A stretch of 64,000 bases of DNA from an uncultured Acetatifactor sp. (GCA_934436435.1 CAKSAN010000012.1:62001-126000); one strand, 5' to 3'; positions 9,580-18,629 are shown, numbered from the stretch's first letter. Notes: a model not told the origin generated them from the sequence alone. A program made the numbers and translations.

Positions 9580-9981
9580 ATGACAATGAGCGATCCTATC
9601 GCAGATATGCTTACAAGAATCCGTAATGCAAATACTGCAAAACACGACACCGTAGACGTACCTTCTTCCAAGATGAAGCTGGCTATCGCACAGATTCTGC
9701 TGGATGAGGGATATATTAAGAAGTACGACATCGTTGAAGACGGTGGTTTCAAGACCATCCACATCACTCTGAAGTACGGCGCAGACAAGAACGAGAAGAT
9801 CATCTCCGGTATCAAGAGAATCTCCAAGCCCGGCTTACGTGTATACGCTGGTAAGGAAGATCTGCCTAAGGTTCTTGGCGGTCTGGGTATTGCTATCATC
9901 TCTACCAACCAGGGTGTAATCACCGACAAGAAGGCTCGTGAGCTTCAGGTTGGCGGCGAAGTATTAGCATTCGTTTGGTAA
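9580..9981 (+). CDS. rpsH: 30S ribosomal protein S8
   Basis: S8 (133 residues) is a primary 16S rRNA binder and, in E. coli, the repressor of the spc operon. The start gives [18 protein letters not shown] after AAGGAGG, and the C-terminal [21 protein letters not shown] is the conserved RNA-binding end. It is flanked on both sides by composite hairpin elements, which is unusual within an spc operon. Confidence 0.96.
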   Translation: MTMSDPIADMLTRIRNANTAKHDTVDVPSSKMKLAIAQILLDEGYIKKYDIVEDGGFKTIHITLKYGADKNEKIISGIKRISKPGLRVYAGKEDLPKVLGGLGIAIISTNQGVITDKKARELQVGGEVLAFVW

Positions 9982-10067
9982 AGACGAAAAATAATTCTAA
10001 AGCGTCAAAGGACGCCGCTTAAGAATTATTAAGTTTCGTCTCTAAGAGAATTCCTTGCGGAATTCTC
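9982..10067 (+). repeat. Composite hairpin element between rpsH and rplF
   Basis: The outer arms AGACGAAA/TTTCGTCT (9982-9989 with 10034-10041) enclose an AATAATTCT/AGAATTATT stem with an inner GCG/CGC. CTAA and a perfect 9-bp hairpin GAGAATTCC/GGAATTCTC (10046-10054 with 10059-10067) follow. The order (long hairpin, CTAA, hairpin starting GAGAATT) matches the element before rpsH although the arm sequences differ. Confidence 0.7.
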
Positions 10068-10108
10068 CTGTGTAACTATTGTTTTCTATATAATTAGGAG
10101 GTACGGGC

Positions 10109-10651
10109 ATGTCCAGAATAGGTAGAATGCCAATCGCAATTCCTGCAGGCGTAACTGTAGAGGTTGCAGAAAATAATAAAGTGACTGTGAAAGGTCCCAA
10201 GGGTACTCTGGTAAGAGTATTACCCGCTGAGATGGATATTAAAGTGGAAGGTGCAGAAGTTCTCGTAAGCAGACCCAACGATCTGAAGAAGATGAAGTCT
10301 CTTCACGGTCTGACCAGAACTCTGATCCACAATATGGTAGTAGGTGTTACTGAAGGTTTCGAGAAGAAGCTGGAAGTAAACGGTGTTGGTTACAGAGCTG
10401 CTAAGTCCGGCAAGAAACTGACCCTGAACCTTGGTTACTCTCATCCCGTAGAGATGATCGATCCCGAAGGCATTGAAGCTGTAGTTGAAGGCCAGAACGT
10501 GATCATCGTTAAGGGTATCGACAAAGAAAAAGTTGGCCAGTACGCTGCTGAGATCCGCGACAAGAGAAGACCTGAGCCTTACAAGGGTAAGGGTATCAAG
10601 TATGCCGATGAGACCATCAGACGTAAAGTTGGTAAGACTGGTAAGAAATAA
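10109..10651 (+). CDS. rplF: 50S ribosomal protein L6
   Basis: L6 (180 residues) has two related domains and lies near the sarcin-ricin loop and the factor-binding site. [19 protein letters not shown] at the start and [16 protein letters not shown] near the end are diagnostic. TTAGGAGG precedes the start. It is followed by rplR after 20 bases. Confidence 0.97.
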   Translation: MSRIGRMPIAIPAGVTVEVAENNKVTVKGPKGTLVRVLPAEMDIKVEGAEVLVSRPNDLKKMKSLHGLTRTLIHNMVVGVTEGFEKKLEVNGVGYRAAKSGKKLTLNLGYSHPVEMIDPEGIEAVVEGQNVIIVKGIDKEKVGQYAAEIRDKRRPEPYKGKGIKYADETIRRKVGKTGKK

Positions 10652-10671
10652 CAGATAAGGAGAGTATGAAG

Positions 10672-11040
10672 ATGGTTAGTAAAGAGTCCAGACAGTTAGT
10701 ACGTGCAAAAAAGCACATGAAAATTCGTAACCGCTTCAGCGGCACTGCTGAAAGACCTCGTCTTGCAGTGTTCAGAAGCAATAATCATATGTATGCTCAA
10801 ATTATCGACGATACAGTTGGTAACACTTTAGTATCTGCATCCACTCTTGAGAAAGAGATCAAGGCAGAGCTGGAGAAGACCAATAACGTTGATGCAGCAG
10901 CATATCTTGGAACTGTAATCGCTAAGAGAGCAATCGAAAAAGGCATCAAGGAAGTTGTTTTCGACCGCGGCGGTTTCATTTATCAGGGTAAAGTAGCAGC
11001 TTTAGCCGATGCAGCCAGAGAAGCTGGCCTGGAATTCTAG
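10672..11040 (+). CDS. rplR: 50S ribosomal protein L18
   Basis: L18 (122 residues) brings 5S rRNA into the large subunit together with L5. Of two in-frame ATGs, 10672 is preferred: AAGGAG lies nine bases upstream, against only three for 10666, and it gives the usual length. [24 protein letters not shown] and [26 protein letters not shown] are canonical. Confidence 0.96.
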   Translation: MVSKESRQLVRAKKHMKIRNRFSGTAERPRLAVFRSNNHMYAQIIDDTVGNTLVSASTLEKEIKAELEKTNNVDAAAYLGTVIAKRAIEKGIKEVVFDRGGFIYQGKVAALADAAREAGLEF

Positions 11041-11061
11041 GAAAGGAAAGAGGAATACACC

Positions 11062-11571
11062 ATGAAACACACAATCATAGATGCAAGCCAGTTAGAGTTA
11101 AATGATAAAGTTGTTACCATCAAGCGTGTAACCAAGACCGTTAAGGGTGGTCGTAACATGAGATTTACCGCTCTGGTAGTTGTTGGTGACGGCAACGGCC
11201 ATGTAGGTGCCGGACTGGGAAAGGCTGTAGAAATTCCCGAAGCTATCCGTAAGGGTAAGGAAGACGCTGTAAAGCACATTGTTGAGATCAACCTGGATGA
11301 GAACAATTCCATCACCCATGATTTCATCGGTAAGTATGGTTCTGCTAACGTTTTACTGAAGAAGGCTCCCGAAGGTACCGGTATCATCGCAGGTGGTCCT
11401 GCCCGTGTCGTTTGTGAGCTTGCAGGTATCAAGAATATCCGTACCAAGTCTCTTGGCTCCAACAATAAGCAGAACGTTGTTCTTGCAACGATCTCCGGTT
11501 TAAGCCAGCTGAAGGCTCCCGAAGAAGTAGCAAAGAATCGTGGAAAGTCTGTTGAGGAGGTTCTGGCGTAA
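11062..11571 (+). CDS. rpsE: 30S ribosomal protein S5
   Basis: S5 (169 residues) takes part in decoding fidelity and mRNA unwinding; spectinomycin-resistance changes map to its N-terminal loop. [27 protein letters not shown] and [19 protein letters not shown] are family marks. It follows rplR after 21 bases and precedes rpmD by 48. Confidence 0.97.
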   Translation: MKHTIIDASQLELNDKVVTIKRVTKTVKGGRNMRFTALVVVGDGNGHVGAGLGKAVEIPEAIRKGKEDAVKHIVEINLDENNSITHDFIGKYGSANVLLKKAPEGTGIIAGGPARVVCELAGIKNIRTKSLGSNNKQNVVLATISGLSQLKAPEEVAKNRGKSVEEVLA

Positions 11572-11619
11572 GCCGGATCTTCCCGTTAAGTTGACAGAGC
11601 CAACAGAAAGGAGTAGAGT

Positions 11620-11805
11620 ATGGCAGACAAGAAGTTAAAGATCACTCTGGTAAAGTCCACCATCGGCGCTGTGCCGAAGAATAAAGCAATCGTGGAGTCT
11701 ATGGGACTGCGTAAGATCGGCAAGTCCGTAGTACTGCCTGATAATGATGCAACAAGAGGACAGATCCGTCAGGTGAATCATTTGATCAAGGTAGAAGAAG
11801 CATAA
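11620..11805 (+). CDS. rpmD: 50S ribosomal protein L30
   Basis: L30 (61 residues) is a small single-domain protein. LKITLVKSTIGAVPKNKAIVESMGLRKIGKSVV carries the signature and the length is normal. AAAGGAG lies upstream. It is placed between rpsE and rplO, as in other Firmicutes. Confidence 0.96.
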   Translation: MADKKLKITLVKSTIGAVPKNKAIVESMGLRKIGKSVVLPDNDATRGQIRQVNHLIKVEEA

Positions 11806-11826
11806 TCAGATAAGGAGGTGTTAGGA

Positions 11827-12267
11827 ATGGAATTATCCAATTTAAGACCTGCAGAAGGTTCCAAACACAGTGATAATTTTAGAAGAGGCCGTGGACACGG
11901 TTCAGGAAATGGTAAGACCGCAGGTAAGGGTCATAAGGGACAGAAGGCTCGTTCCGGAGCTCCCAGACCCGGTTTCGAAGGTGGTCAGATGCCTTTATAC
12001 AGACGTATTCCCAAGAGAGGTTTCACTAACAGAAACACGAAGGAAATCGTCGCTATCAATGTAAGTGCTCTGGAGTGCTTTGACAACGGTGCTACCGTTG
12101 ATGTTAACGCATTGGTTGAAGCAGGAATCATTAAGAACCCCAGAGATGGAGTAAAGATCCTCGGAAACGGAGAACTTACCAAAAAGCTTGATGTAAAGGT
12201 AGATGCATTCAGTGCATCCGCAAAAGAAAAAATCGAGGCTCTTGGTGGAACTGCTGAGGTGATGTAA
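11827..12267 (+). CDS. rplO: 50S ribosomal protein L15
   Basis: L15 (146 residues) is a late assembly protein. I choose ATG 11827 ([18 protein letters not shown]) because AAGGAGG lies at correct spacing; a GTG nine bases earlier overlaps that ribosome binding site. [26 protein letters not shown] is the glycine-rich signature. Its TAA overlaps the secY ATG by one base. Confidence 0.96.
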   Translation: MELSNLRPAEGSKHSDNFRRGRGHGSGNGKTAGKGHKGQKARSGAPRPGFEGGQMPLYRRIPKRGFTNRNTKEIVAINVSALECFDNGATVDVNALVEAGIIKNPRDGVKILGNGELTKKLDVKVDAFSASAKEKIEALGGTAEVM

Positions 12268-13580
12268 TGCTTACAACACTGAAAAACGCATTCAAAATCA
12301 AAGAAATCAGACAGAAAATTCTTTTTACACTGGGAATGTTAGTTGTGATCCGTATCGGGTCACAGCTTCCCGTACCCGGGGTGGACACGAAGTTCTTCTC
12401 TCAATGGTTTGCCCAGCAGACAGGCGGTGCGTTCAGTTTCTTTGATGCCATTACGGGTGGTTCCTTTTTGAACATGTCCATTCTGGCATTGAACATCAAC
12501 CCTTATATTACATCTTCCATTATTATGCAGCTGCTTACAATTGCTATTCCCAAGCTGGAAGAAATGCAGCGTGACGGTGAAGACGGCCGTAAGAAAATGG
12601 TTGCCATCACCAGATACGTTACCGTAGCACTCGCACTGATCCAGTCCACAGCAATGGCAATCGGTTTTGGCAGACAGGGCTATCTGATCGACTTCAATGC
12701 CCTGAATGTAATTACCACGATCACAGCACTTACCGCCGGTAGTGCATTCCTGATGTGGGTGGGTGAACGAATCACAGAAAAAGGTATCGGAAATGGTATT
12801 TCCATCGTACTGGTGATCAACATCATTTCCCGACTTCCTGAAGATCTGAGCAATCTGTTTGAACAGTTTGTGTTCGGAAAAGCTCCGGCAACCGCGATCC
12901 TTGCAGTGGTTATCATCTTTGCAATCATTATCGCCATGGTGGTAATGGTTATCATCCTGAATGATGGCGTGCGCAAGATCCCGGTACAGTATGCCAAGAA
13001 AATGCAGGGCAGAAAGATGGTCGGCGGACAGACTTCCAACATTCCGTTGAAAGTAAATACTTCCGGCGTTATTCCCATCATTTTTGCACAGTCCATTATG
13101 CAGTTCCCTATTATTATCTGTTCCTTTATCGGATATAACGGAACCGGCGTATGGGCAGAGATTCTTAAGGGTCTGAATTCCGGTTACTGGTGCAAACCCG
13201 GTCAGCTGGTATATTCCCTGGGACTTCTGCTGTATATTGTATTGATTGTATTTTTTGCATACTTCTATACATCCATTACATTTAATCCTTTGATGATTGC
13301 CGATAACATGAAGAAGCAGGGTGGTTTCATCCCCGGCATCAGACCTGGTAAGCCTACCAGTGATTATCTGAACAAGATTCTGAATTACATCGTATTCATC
13401 GGTGCGATCGGTCTGATCATTGTATCTGTGATCCCGTATTTCTTCAACGGTGTGTTCGGTGCAAGCGTATCCTTCGGCGGTACCAGCCTGATCATTATCG
13501 TAAGCGTAGTACTGGAGACCATGAAACAGGTAGAATCTCAGATGCTCGTTCGTAACTACAAGGGATTCCTGGAAGATTAG
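12267..13580 (+). CDS. secY: Protein translocase subunit SecY
   Basis: SecY (437 residues) is the channel of the general secretion pathway. Ten hydrophobic segments are spread along it. RIGSQLPVPGVD after helix 1, GGSFLNMSILALNINPYITSSIIMQLL for the plug and helix 2, and the cytosolic KKQGGFIPGIRPGKPTSDYLNKIL near helix 9 are conserved. It overlaps rplO by one base and is followed by a hairpin with a T-tract, so the operon partly or fully ends here. Confidence 0.97.
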   Translation: MLTTLKNAFKIKEIRQKILFTLGMLVVIRIGSQLPVPGVDTKFFSQWFAQQTGGAFSFFDAITGGSFLNMSILALNINPYITSSIIMQLLTIAIPKLEEMQRDGEDGRKKMVAITRYVTVALALIQSTAMAIGFGRQGYLIDFNALNVITTITALTAGSAFLMWVGERITEKGIGNGISIVLVINIISRLPEDLSNLFEQFVFGKAPATAILAVVIIFAIIIAMVVMVIILNDGVRKIPVQYAKKMQGRKMVGGQTSNIPLKVNTSGVIPIIFAQSIMQFPIIICSFIGYNGTGVWAEILKGLNSGYWCKPGQLVYSLGLLLYIVLIVFFAYFYTSITFNPLMIADNMKKQGGFIPGIRPGKPTSDYLNKILNYIVFIGAIGLIIVSVIPYFFNGVFGASVSFGGTSLIIIVSVVLETMKQVESQMLVRNYKGFLED

Positions 13581-13591
13581 CAGTATAACAG

Positions 13592-13625
13592 TAACCGGAT
13601 GGTTTGTAATCATCCGGTTATTTTT
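13592..13625 (+). terminator. Terminator after secY
   Basis: A perfect 10-bp stem TAACCGGATG/CATCCGGTTA (13592-13601 with 13611-13620) is followed by five T. It separates the ribosomal/secY transcript from adk, which has its own promoter 30 bases on. Confidence 0.85.
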
Positions 13626-13651
13626 GCATTATTGTATTATAGGAAAATCTA

Positions 13652-13680
13652 TTGCAAAAAAGCCGCATAAAAGTTAAAAT
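13652..13680 (+). promoter_or_regulatory. Promoter of adk
   Basis: TTGCAA (13652-13657) and TAAAAT (13675-13680) have a 17-bp spacer, placed after the secY terminator and about 80 bases before adk. Confidence 0.7.
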
Positions 13681-13762
13681 ATTAATGTTGGGCTGTAATT
13701 ATGGTTCGTGCTTGCACGCAAACTTGAGATGTCCTGAAAGACGGGCAAGAATGGAGGTTATA

Positions 13763-14404
13763 ATGAAGATTATCATGTTAGGCGCACCCGGCGCAGGTAA
13801 AGGCACACAGGCAAAGATGATCGCTGAGAAGTACGGAATCCCTCATGTATCCACAGGAGATATTTTCCGTGCAAATATCAAGAACGGAACCGAGCTTGGT
13901 ATGGAAGCGAAGAAATACATGGATCAGGGACAGCTGGTTCCCGATGGACTGACCGTTAAGATTCTTTTAGACAGAGTAGCACAGGACGATTGTAAGAACG
14001 GTTATGTACTGGATGGATTCCCCAGAACCATTCCTCAGGCAGAGGTACTGGACAAGGCACTGACCGAACTGGGAGATGCCATTGATTTTGCCATCGATGT
14101 CAATGTTCCCGATGAAAATATTGTTAAGAGAATGTCCGGCAGACGTGCCTGCCTGTCCTGTGGCGCAACCTATCATATTGAGCATATTCCTCCCAAGAAG
14201 GAAGGCATCTGTGACAAGTGCGGACAGGAACTGGTATTGCGTGATGATGATAAGCCCGAGACCGTATTGAACCGTCTGAAGGTTTACCATGACCAGACCC
14301 AGCCTCTGATCGATTTTTATACTAAGAAAAATGTATTAAAGACCGTAGATGGCACCAAGGATATGAAGGAAGTATTTGCGGATATCGTAGCAATCCTTGG
14401 CTAG
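13763..14404 (+). CDS. adk: Adenylate kinase, zinc-type
   Basis: Adenylate kinase (213 residues) interconverts ATP + AMP and 2 ADP. The P-loop GAPGAGKGT is at residues 7-15, and the LID domain carries the zinc site C130-x2-C133 and C150-x2-C153 typical of Gram-positive enzymes. The start at 13763 has TGGAGG upstream; a GTG-free extension upstream is open but lacks family similarity. It leads the adk-map-KOW-infA group. Confidence 0.96.
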   Translation: MKIIMLGAPGAGKGTQAKMIAEKYGIPHVSTGDIFRANIKNGTELGMEAKKYMDQGQLVPDGLTVKILLDRVAQDDCKNGYVLDGFPRTIPQAEVLDKALTELGDAIDFAIDVNVPDENIVKRMSGRRACLSCGATYHIEHIPPKKEGICDKCGQELVLRDDDKPETVLNRLKVYHDQTQPLIDFYTKKNVLKTVDGTKDMKEVFADIVAILG

Positions 14405-14461
14405 GAAAAGTCCGGATCACTGATCAGCAGCAGTAAGGTCCGGAACAGAAAGGTGAAGAAA

Positions 14462-15217
14462 ATGGCAGTAACTATCAAATCACAGCGTGAGATCGAGTTG
14501 ATGAGAGAATCTTGTAAGATTCTGGCGGATGTATTCAGTCAGATGGAGAAGGCGGTGCACCCCGGAGTATCCACCATGGATATCAACAACCTGGGGGAGA
14601 AACTGATCCGTGCCCATGGCTGCATTCCCAATTTCCTGAATTACAACGGATATCCGGCATCTATCTGTGTATCCGTGAATGATGAGGTCGTACACGGCAT
14701 TCCTCACAAAGATCATATTCTTCACGAAGGTGATATTGTAAGTCTGGATGCAGGACTGATCTATAAAGGATACCATTCCGATATGGCACGTACTTTCCCG
14801 GTAGGGCAGGTAAGTGAAGAAGCAAGACTTCTGATGGAGAGAACCAAGGGAAGCTTTTTCGCAGGAATAGCAATGGCAAAGGCAGGCAATCATCTGTATG
14901 ATATTTCCAATGCCATTGATGCCTACATCAAGCCCTTTGGTTACGGAATCGTAAGAGATCTGGTAGGCCACGGCATCGGCACCAGCTTACATGAGGATCC
15001 CCAGATCCCCAACTTCGCACAGCACAGACGCGGACTGAAGCTTCAGGCCGGTATGACTCTGGCTGTCGAGCCCATGATCAATATCGGAAGACCGGATGTG
15101 GCATGGCTGGACGATGATTGGACCGTAGTTACCGAGGATGGATCCCTGTCTGCACATTATGAGAACACCATCCTGATCACGGAGGACGGTGAGCCGGAGA
15201 TCCTGACCATGTATTAA
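14462..15217 (+). CDS. map: Methionine aminopeptidase, type I
   Basis: MetAP (251 residues) removes the initiator methionine from nascent proteins. The five metal ligands are visible as D96, D107, H170, E203 and E234. I choose ATG 14462 because AAAGGTG lies at normal spacing, while the upstream GTG overlaps it. It lies between adk and the KOW-domain gene, as in many Clostridia. Confidence 0.96.
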   Translation: MAVTIKSQREIELMRESCKILADVFSQMEKAVHPGVSTMDINNLGEKLIRAHGCIPNFLNYNGYPASICVSVNDEVVHGIPHKDHILHEGDIVSLDAGLIYKGYHSDMARTFPVGQVSEEARLLMERTKGSFFAGIAMAKAGNHLYDISNAIDAYIKPFGYGIVRDLVGHGIGTSLHEDPQIPNFAQHRRGLKLQAGMTLAVEPMINIGRPDVAWLDDDWTVVTEDGSLSAHYENTILITEDGEPEILTMY

Positions 15218-15261
15218 GACACAGGAGCGGCAGATCCGGAGAAGAAAGGTAAGATTGTGAT

Positions 15262-15534
15262 ATGTTAGGAGAATTTGCAACTTCAAAGGCCGGACATGAT
15301 AAGGACAGATTGTACCTGATCGTCGGTGAAGAAGGAGAATGGGTCTATCTGTGCGATGGAAGGCTGCGGGGTGTGGAACATCCGAAGAAAAAAAAGAAAA
15401 AGCATATCCAGATCATACATTCTTCGGCACCGGATGCGCTGGTACAAAAAATAAAGCAGAGAACTCCGGGGGAGGATGGCCCGGTCAATGAGCAGATCCG
15501 TCTGACGCTGGAGGAGTATCTGCGCAATCAATAA
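15262..15534 (+). CDS. KOW-domain RNA-binding protein
   Basis: This 90-residue protein is the KOW/L14e-like RNA-binding protein commonly found between map and infA in Clostridia. Residues 1-40 (GEFATSKAGHDKDRLYLIVGEEGEWVYLCDGRL) form the KOW-like barrel. The basic run KKKKKKH follows, and the end EQIRLTLEEYLRNQ is probably helical. Its role is presumably in translation or ribosome biogenesis, but it has not been defined. Confidence 0.85.
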   Translation: MLGEFATSKAGHDKDRLYLIVGEEGEWVYLCDGRLRGVEHPKKKKKKHIQIIHSSAPDALVQKIKQRTPGEDGPVNEQIRLTLEEYLRNQ

Positions 15535-15589
15535 TAAGTAATACGAAGCAGTAAAAGAAGTAAAGAGTAGAAAGCTATGGAGGAAATTT

Positions 15590-15808
15590 ATGTCTAAAAG
15601 TGATGTAATCGAAATCGAAGGAACCGTTGTGGAGAAGCTTCCCAATACCATGTTCCGTGTAGAACTGGAGAACGGACACCGAGTACTGGCTACCATCAGT
15701 GGTAAGCTTCGTCAGAACTTCATCCGTATCCTTCCCGGAGATAAGGTAACACTGGAACTGTCTCCTTACGATCTGAGCAAGGGACGTATTATCTGGAGAG
15801 ATAAGTAA
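15590..15808 (+). CDS. infA: Translation initiation factor IF-1
   Basis: IF-1 (72 residues) is the OB-fold factor that blocks the 30S A site during initiation. [30 protein letters not shown] and [20 protein letters not shown] are standard. A clear GGAGG precedes it. Normally rpmJ follows at once; here a large membrane-protein gene is placed between. Confidence 0.97.
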   Translation: MSKSDVIEIEGTVVEKLPNTMFRVELENGHRVLATISGKLRQNFIRILPGDKVTLELSPYDLSKGRIIWRDK

Positions 15809-15831
15809 GTACAATCTGGAGAGAAATAGCT

Positions 15832-17118
15832 ATGGCTAAAAAAATACGCAGCTTTGCTGTCATTCTGGCGGTCAGTGCGGTGGTGGGAACCCTGCTTTTA
15901 GTATTGGTATTCCTGCTTCCGGTAGGACCTATGCGCAGGAATGTGGAGAAAAGTGTCGGGGATATGCTGAAGACCGGAGAGGAGATTCCGGAGGATGCGT
16001 TTTCCCAGTACCTGTGGAAGAACAGAGAGACTTACACCGATGCTATTATGGTGCAGAACGCCATAGAAAGATTGCCGGATAAGAATGCTTATGAGCATGC
16101 CATGTGGATGTACCACTATGATCTGGAAGAGGATGTATGGACGCCGGAGGATTCCCTGAAGGCTTTCTGTGCATCCCATGAAAATGTCAATAATATGTAT
16201 CTTCACATCTATGCGAGATACTGGCACGGCTATCTGCTCTATTTAAAGCCGTTGTTACTGTTATTTTCCTGGAAGCATGTGGTATGGCTGGAACTGGCGG
16301 TGCAGATCGCTCTTATGATCTGGGTGCTGGTCACGGCAATACGGAAGCAAAACGCGGGTGTTGCAGTCGTGACCCTGGGAAGCTTCCTGTTCATGAAGCC
16401 GGTACTGGTGCTGGTATCTCTGACCATGTCAGTGTGCTGGATCCTGACGCTTCTGGCGGTGGAATATATGCTGTTACATCATGACAGACTGCACGAAAAA
16501 GGACAGTATCCGGAATTCTTCCTGATCGTGGGAATTCTGACGTCCTACTTTGATTTCCTGACGTATCCCATCGTTACGCTGGGAATCCCTCTGTGCTGTT
16601 ACTTCTTATTAGAAAGCGACAGACTGTGGAGCAACATCAAAAAGCTGATCGGTTTCTGCGTAAGCTGGGGAATCGGCTATGCGGGAATGTGGGCAGCAAA
16701 ATGGGTCATTGCAGACCTGACATTACATACCGGTACGATCAAGGACGCTGTCTGGTCCATTATCGGCCGTACCGAAGCCATCGGGGGCAGACCCCGGATG
16801 AACGGAGGATTCTATGTCATCGGACTGAATCTTCAGGAATATCCGGCTTATATGGGAATTGCCGCAGGAATTCTGGCAGCGGCGGCCGTTGGACTTATGG
16901 TAATGATAATCGTCATGCGGGAATGGAAGAAAGTATATGCACAGCTTCTTCCGGTGGTTGTAACAGCCGCAATTCCCTTTGCCTGGATCATTGCCGTACA
17001 GCATCATTCGGCGCTGCATGCGAGATTCACCTTCCGAATTTTGAGTGTCGCAGCGGCTGCGGCCATCACTTTTATCGTTTTGGTCGTAAAGCAGGCAAAA
17101 ATACACCAAAAAAATTGA
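15832..17118 (+). CDS. Polytopic membrane protein of unknown function
   Basis: I do not recognise this 428-residue protein. An N-terminal membrane helix (about 7-29) is followed by an extracytoplasmic region of roughly 100 residues and then about eight to ten hydrophobic helices. A DFLTYPIVTLGIPL stretch lies near the middle. The layout (one helix, a large outside loop, then many helices) recalls GT-C glycosyltransferases or YfhO-like proteins, but I see no proof. It starts 23 bases after infA and ends at a terminator that overlaps the rpmJ promoter, so it is probably cotranscribed with infA. Its position inside the alpha ribosomal cluster is unusual. Confidence 0.75.
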   Translation: MAKKIRSFAVILAVSAVVGTLLLVLVFLLPVGPMRRNVEKSVGDMLKTGEEIPEDAFSQYLWKNRETYTDAIMVQNAIERLPDKNAYEHAMWMYHYDLEEDVWTPEDSLKAFCASHENVNNMYLHIYARYWHGYLLYLKPLLLLFSWKHVVWLELAVQIALMIWVLVTAIRKQNAGVAVVTLGSFLFMKPVLVLVSLTMSVCWILTLLAVEYMLLHHDRLHEKGQYPEFFLIVGILTSYFDFLTYPIVTLGIPLCCYFLLESDRLWSNIKKLIGFCVSWGIGYAGMWAAKWVIADLTLHTGTIKDAVWSIIGRTEAIGGRPRMNGGFYVIGLNLQEYPAYMGIAAGILAAAAVGLMVMIIVMREWKKVYAQLLPVVVTAAIPFAWIIAVQHHSALHARFTFRILSVAAAAAITFIVLVVKQAKIHQKN

Positions 17119-17147
17119 AAAATATTGAAAAAAGCGTAAGAATACGC

Positions 17148-17193
17148 TTGCAAAGGAAAGACCGTCATGCTATAATGTAAGACGGTCTTTTTT
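17148..17193 (+). promoter_or_regulatory. rpmJ promoter embedded in a terminator hairpin
   Basis: TTGCAA (17148-17153), a 17-bp spacer and TATAAT (17171-17176) with an extended TG form a near-ideal promoter. A perfect 10-bp stem AAAGACCGTC/GACGGTCTTT (17157-17166 with 17181-17190) followed by six T spans the spacer and places the -10 in its loop. One sequence can thus end the upstream transcript and start rpmJ. Confidence 0.8.
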
Positions 17194-17209
17194 GAAAGGA
17201 GGGTTTAAC

Positions 17210-17323
17210 ATGAAAGTTAGATCATCAGTAAAACCGATTTGCGAAAAGTGCAAAATCATCAAGAGAAAAGGACGCATCAGAGTAATCTGTGAGAATCCGA
17301 AGCACAAACAGAGACAGGGATAA
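17210..17323 (+). CDS. rpmJ: 50S ribosomal protein L36
   Basis: L36 (37 residues) is the smallest ribosomal protein. [37 protein letters not shown] contains the zinc ligands C11, C14, C27 and H32. AAAGGAGGG lies at good spacing. It is transcribed from the promoter immediately upstream and is followed by a 331-base structured leader before rpsM. Confidence 0.97.
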   Translation: MKVRSSVKPICEKCKIIKRKGRIRVICENPKHKQRQG

Positions 17324-17654
17324 TCACCGCTTGATCGTCATTTGATCAGGTATGTGAGTTCTTGTCCGGTTATTATGTGCGGCTGAATTGATTATTAGTA
17401 AGATTATCAATTTTCATAATAGATTTGGATAGAGCTTACGGGAGATTACTTGTTGATACCACGGTGAAAAGAATTTCTAAAATTTTTGTCGTGGAAAGAT
17501 CGGATCGTGTCCGATTGGGTGAAAGCCCCAATCAATTAGTAACTATTGGGCGTACAATTAACAGACCAAAACGTACGCACACACAACGGAAGTTGTGAGC
17601 GCAGATTGTTGCGCAAAGCGTAAGAGATTACGCAGGAAAATGGAGGAAACGTAA
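17324..17654 (+). promoter_or_regulatory. Structured leader before rpsM
   Basis: There is no gene in these 331 bases. Small hairpins crowd the 3' half: GATTGGG/CCCAATC near 17513-17533, CACAAC-GGAA-GTTGTG (17582-17597), GCGCA/TGCGC (17599-17614) and GCGTAA-GAGA-TTACGC (17618-17633), the last ending 8 bases before the GGAGG. Two loops are GNRA type. A protein-binding leader for the alpha operon (for example S4 or S13) is possible but unproved. Confidence 0.5.
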
Positions 17655-18026
17655 ATGGCTCGTATCGCAGGTGTAGACTTACCTAGAGAAAAACGAATTG
17701 AGATCGGTTTGACCTATATCTATGGAATAGGCAGACCTACTGCTGACAAGCTGTTGGCAGAAGCAGGTGTAAATCCTGATACCAGAGTGAGAGATATTAC
17801 CGATGATGAGGTAAAGAAGATCAGTGAAGCTATCGAAAAGCTTGGCGTTATGGTAGAAGGTGATCTGAGAAGAGAAATCGCTCTGAATATCAAGAGACTT
17901 CAGGAAATCGGCTGCTATCGTGGTATTCGTCATCGTAAAGGACTTCCTGTTCGTGGTCAGAAGACTAAGACCAACGCAAGAACTCGTAAGGGACCTAAGC
18001 GCACGGTGGCAAACAAGAAGAAGTAA
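17655..18026 (+). CDS. rpsM: 30S ribosomal protein S13
   Basis: S13 (123 residues) contacts P-site tRNA and forms intersubunit bridges. [26 protein letters not shown] and the tail [28 protein letters not shown] are standard. TGGAGG lies upstream. It is the first protein gene of the alpha operon after the long leader. Confidence 0.97.
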   Translation: MARIAGVDLPREKRIEIGLTYIYGIGRPTADKLLAEAGVNPDTRVRDITDDEVKKISEAIEKLGVMVEGDLRREIALNIKRLQEIGCYRGIRHRKGLPVRGQKTKTNARTRKGPKRTVANKKK

Positions 18027-18102
18027 TTAAAATCGTAATGTAACTGTGAGAGGGAAGCAAATGTAAGCATCCCCAGGAAATGAGAAAGTAGGTTAGTTTA
18101 AA

Positions 18103-18498
18103 ATGGCTAAAAAAGTTGCAAAGAAAGTAACAAAAAAGCGTGTAAGAAAAAACGTTGAACGCGGACAGGCACATATTCAGTCTTCTTTTAACAACACAAT
18201 CGTAACGTTAACTGATGCTGAAGGTAATGCTCTTAGCTGGGCAAGTGCCGGTGGTCTTGGCTTTAGAGGTTCAAAGAAATCTACTCCATATGCTGCACAG
18301 ATGGCTGCTGAAACAGCAACAAAGGCTGCTCTTGTTCACGGATTAAAGTCCGTTGACGTATTCGTAAAGGGTCCTGGTTCAGGACGTGAAGCAGCAATCA
18401 GAGCTCTGTCTGCAAGTGGACTGGATGTCTTAAGCATTTGTGATGTAACTCCTGTACCTCACAATGGATGCCGTCCTCCTAAGCGTCGTCGCGTTTAG
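18103..18498 (+). CDS. rpsK: 30S ribosomal protein S11
   Basis: S11 (131 residues) lies on the 30S platform near the E site. [20 protein letters not shown] and [26 protein letters not shown] are canonical. The ribosome binding site is weak: no good GGAGG lies within 12 bases of the ATG, so translation may rely on coupling or structure in the 76-base gap. Confidence 0.97.
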   Translation: MAKKVAKKVTKKRVRKNVERGQAHIQSSFNNTIVTLTDAEGNALSWASAGGLGFRGSKKSTPYAAQMAAETATKAALVHGLKSVDVFVKGPGSGREAAIRALSASGLDVLSICDVTPVPHNGCRPPKRRRV

Positions 18499-18504
18499 TG
18501 AGAA

Positions 18505-18604
18505 TTCGTCATCAGACGAAACAGTTTATGAAGTAACATTAGAACAAGTTGGATGAAAGTGCCGCACTGCGGCACTGTAAACAACCCTCGGAAATCACTT
18601 CCGA
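18505..18604 (+). other. Three hairpins in the rpsK-rpsD gap
   Basis: TTCGTC-ATCA-GACGAA (18505-18520), GTGCCGC-ACT-GCGGCAC (18559-18575) and TCGGAA-ATCAC-TTCCGA (18588-18604) follow one another in the 131-base gap. None has a T-tract. S4 represses its own synthesis through mRNA structure in other bacteria, so an S4 target here is plausible. Confidence 0.5.
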
Positions 18605-18629
18605 AGTATAAAGAAGGGAAAATAAAAAA

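Noticed and set aside
12360..13613. 417-codon open frame on the minus strand across secY
   Set aside because: It lies wholly antisense to secY, is rich in His, Asn and Asp as antisense frames of membrane genes are, and has no family features.
17655..18498. Frameshift or missing gene between rpsM and rpsK
   Set aside because: Both proteins are complete and the gap is only 76 bases; only the weak rpsK ribosome binding site is odd.
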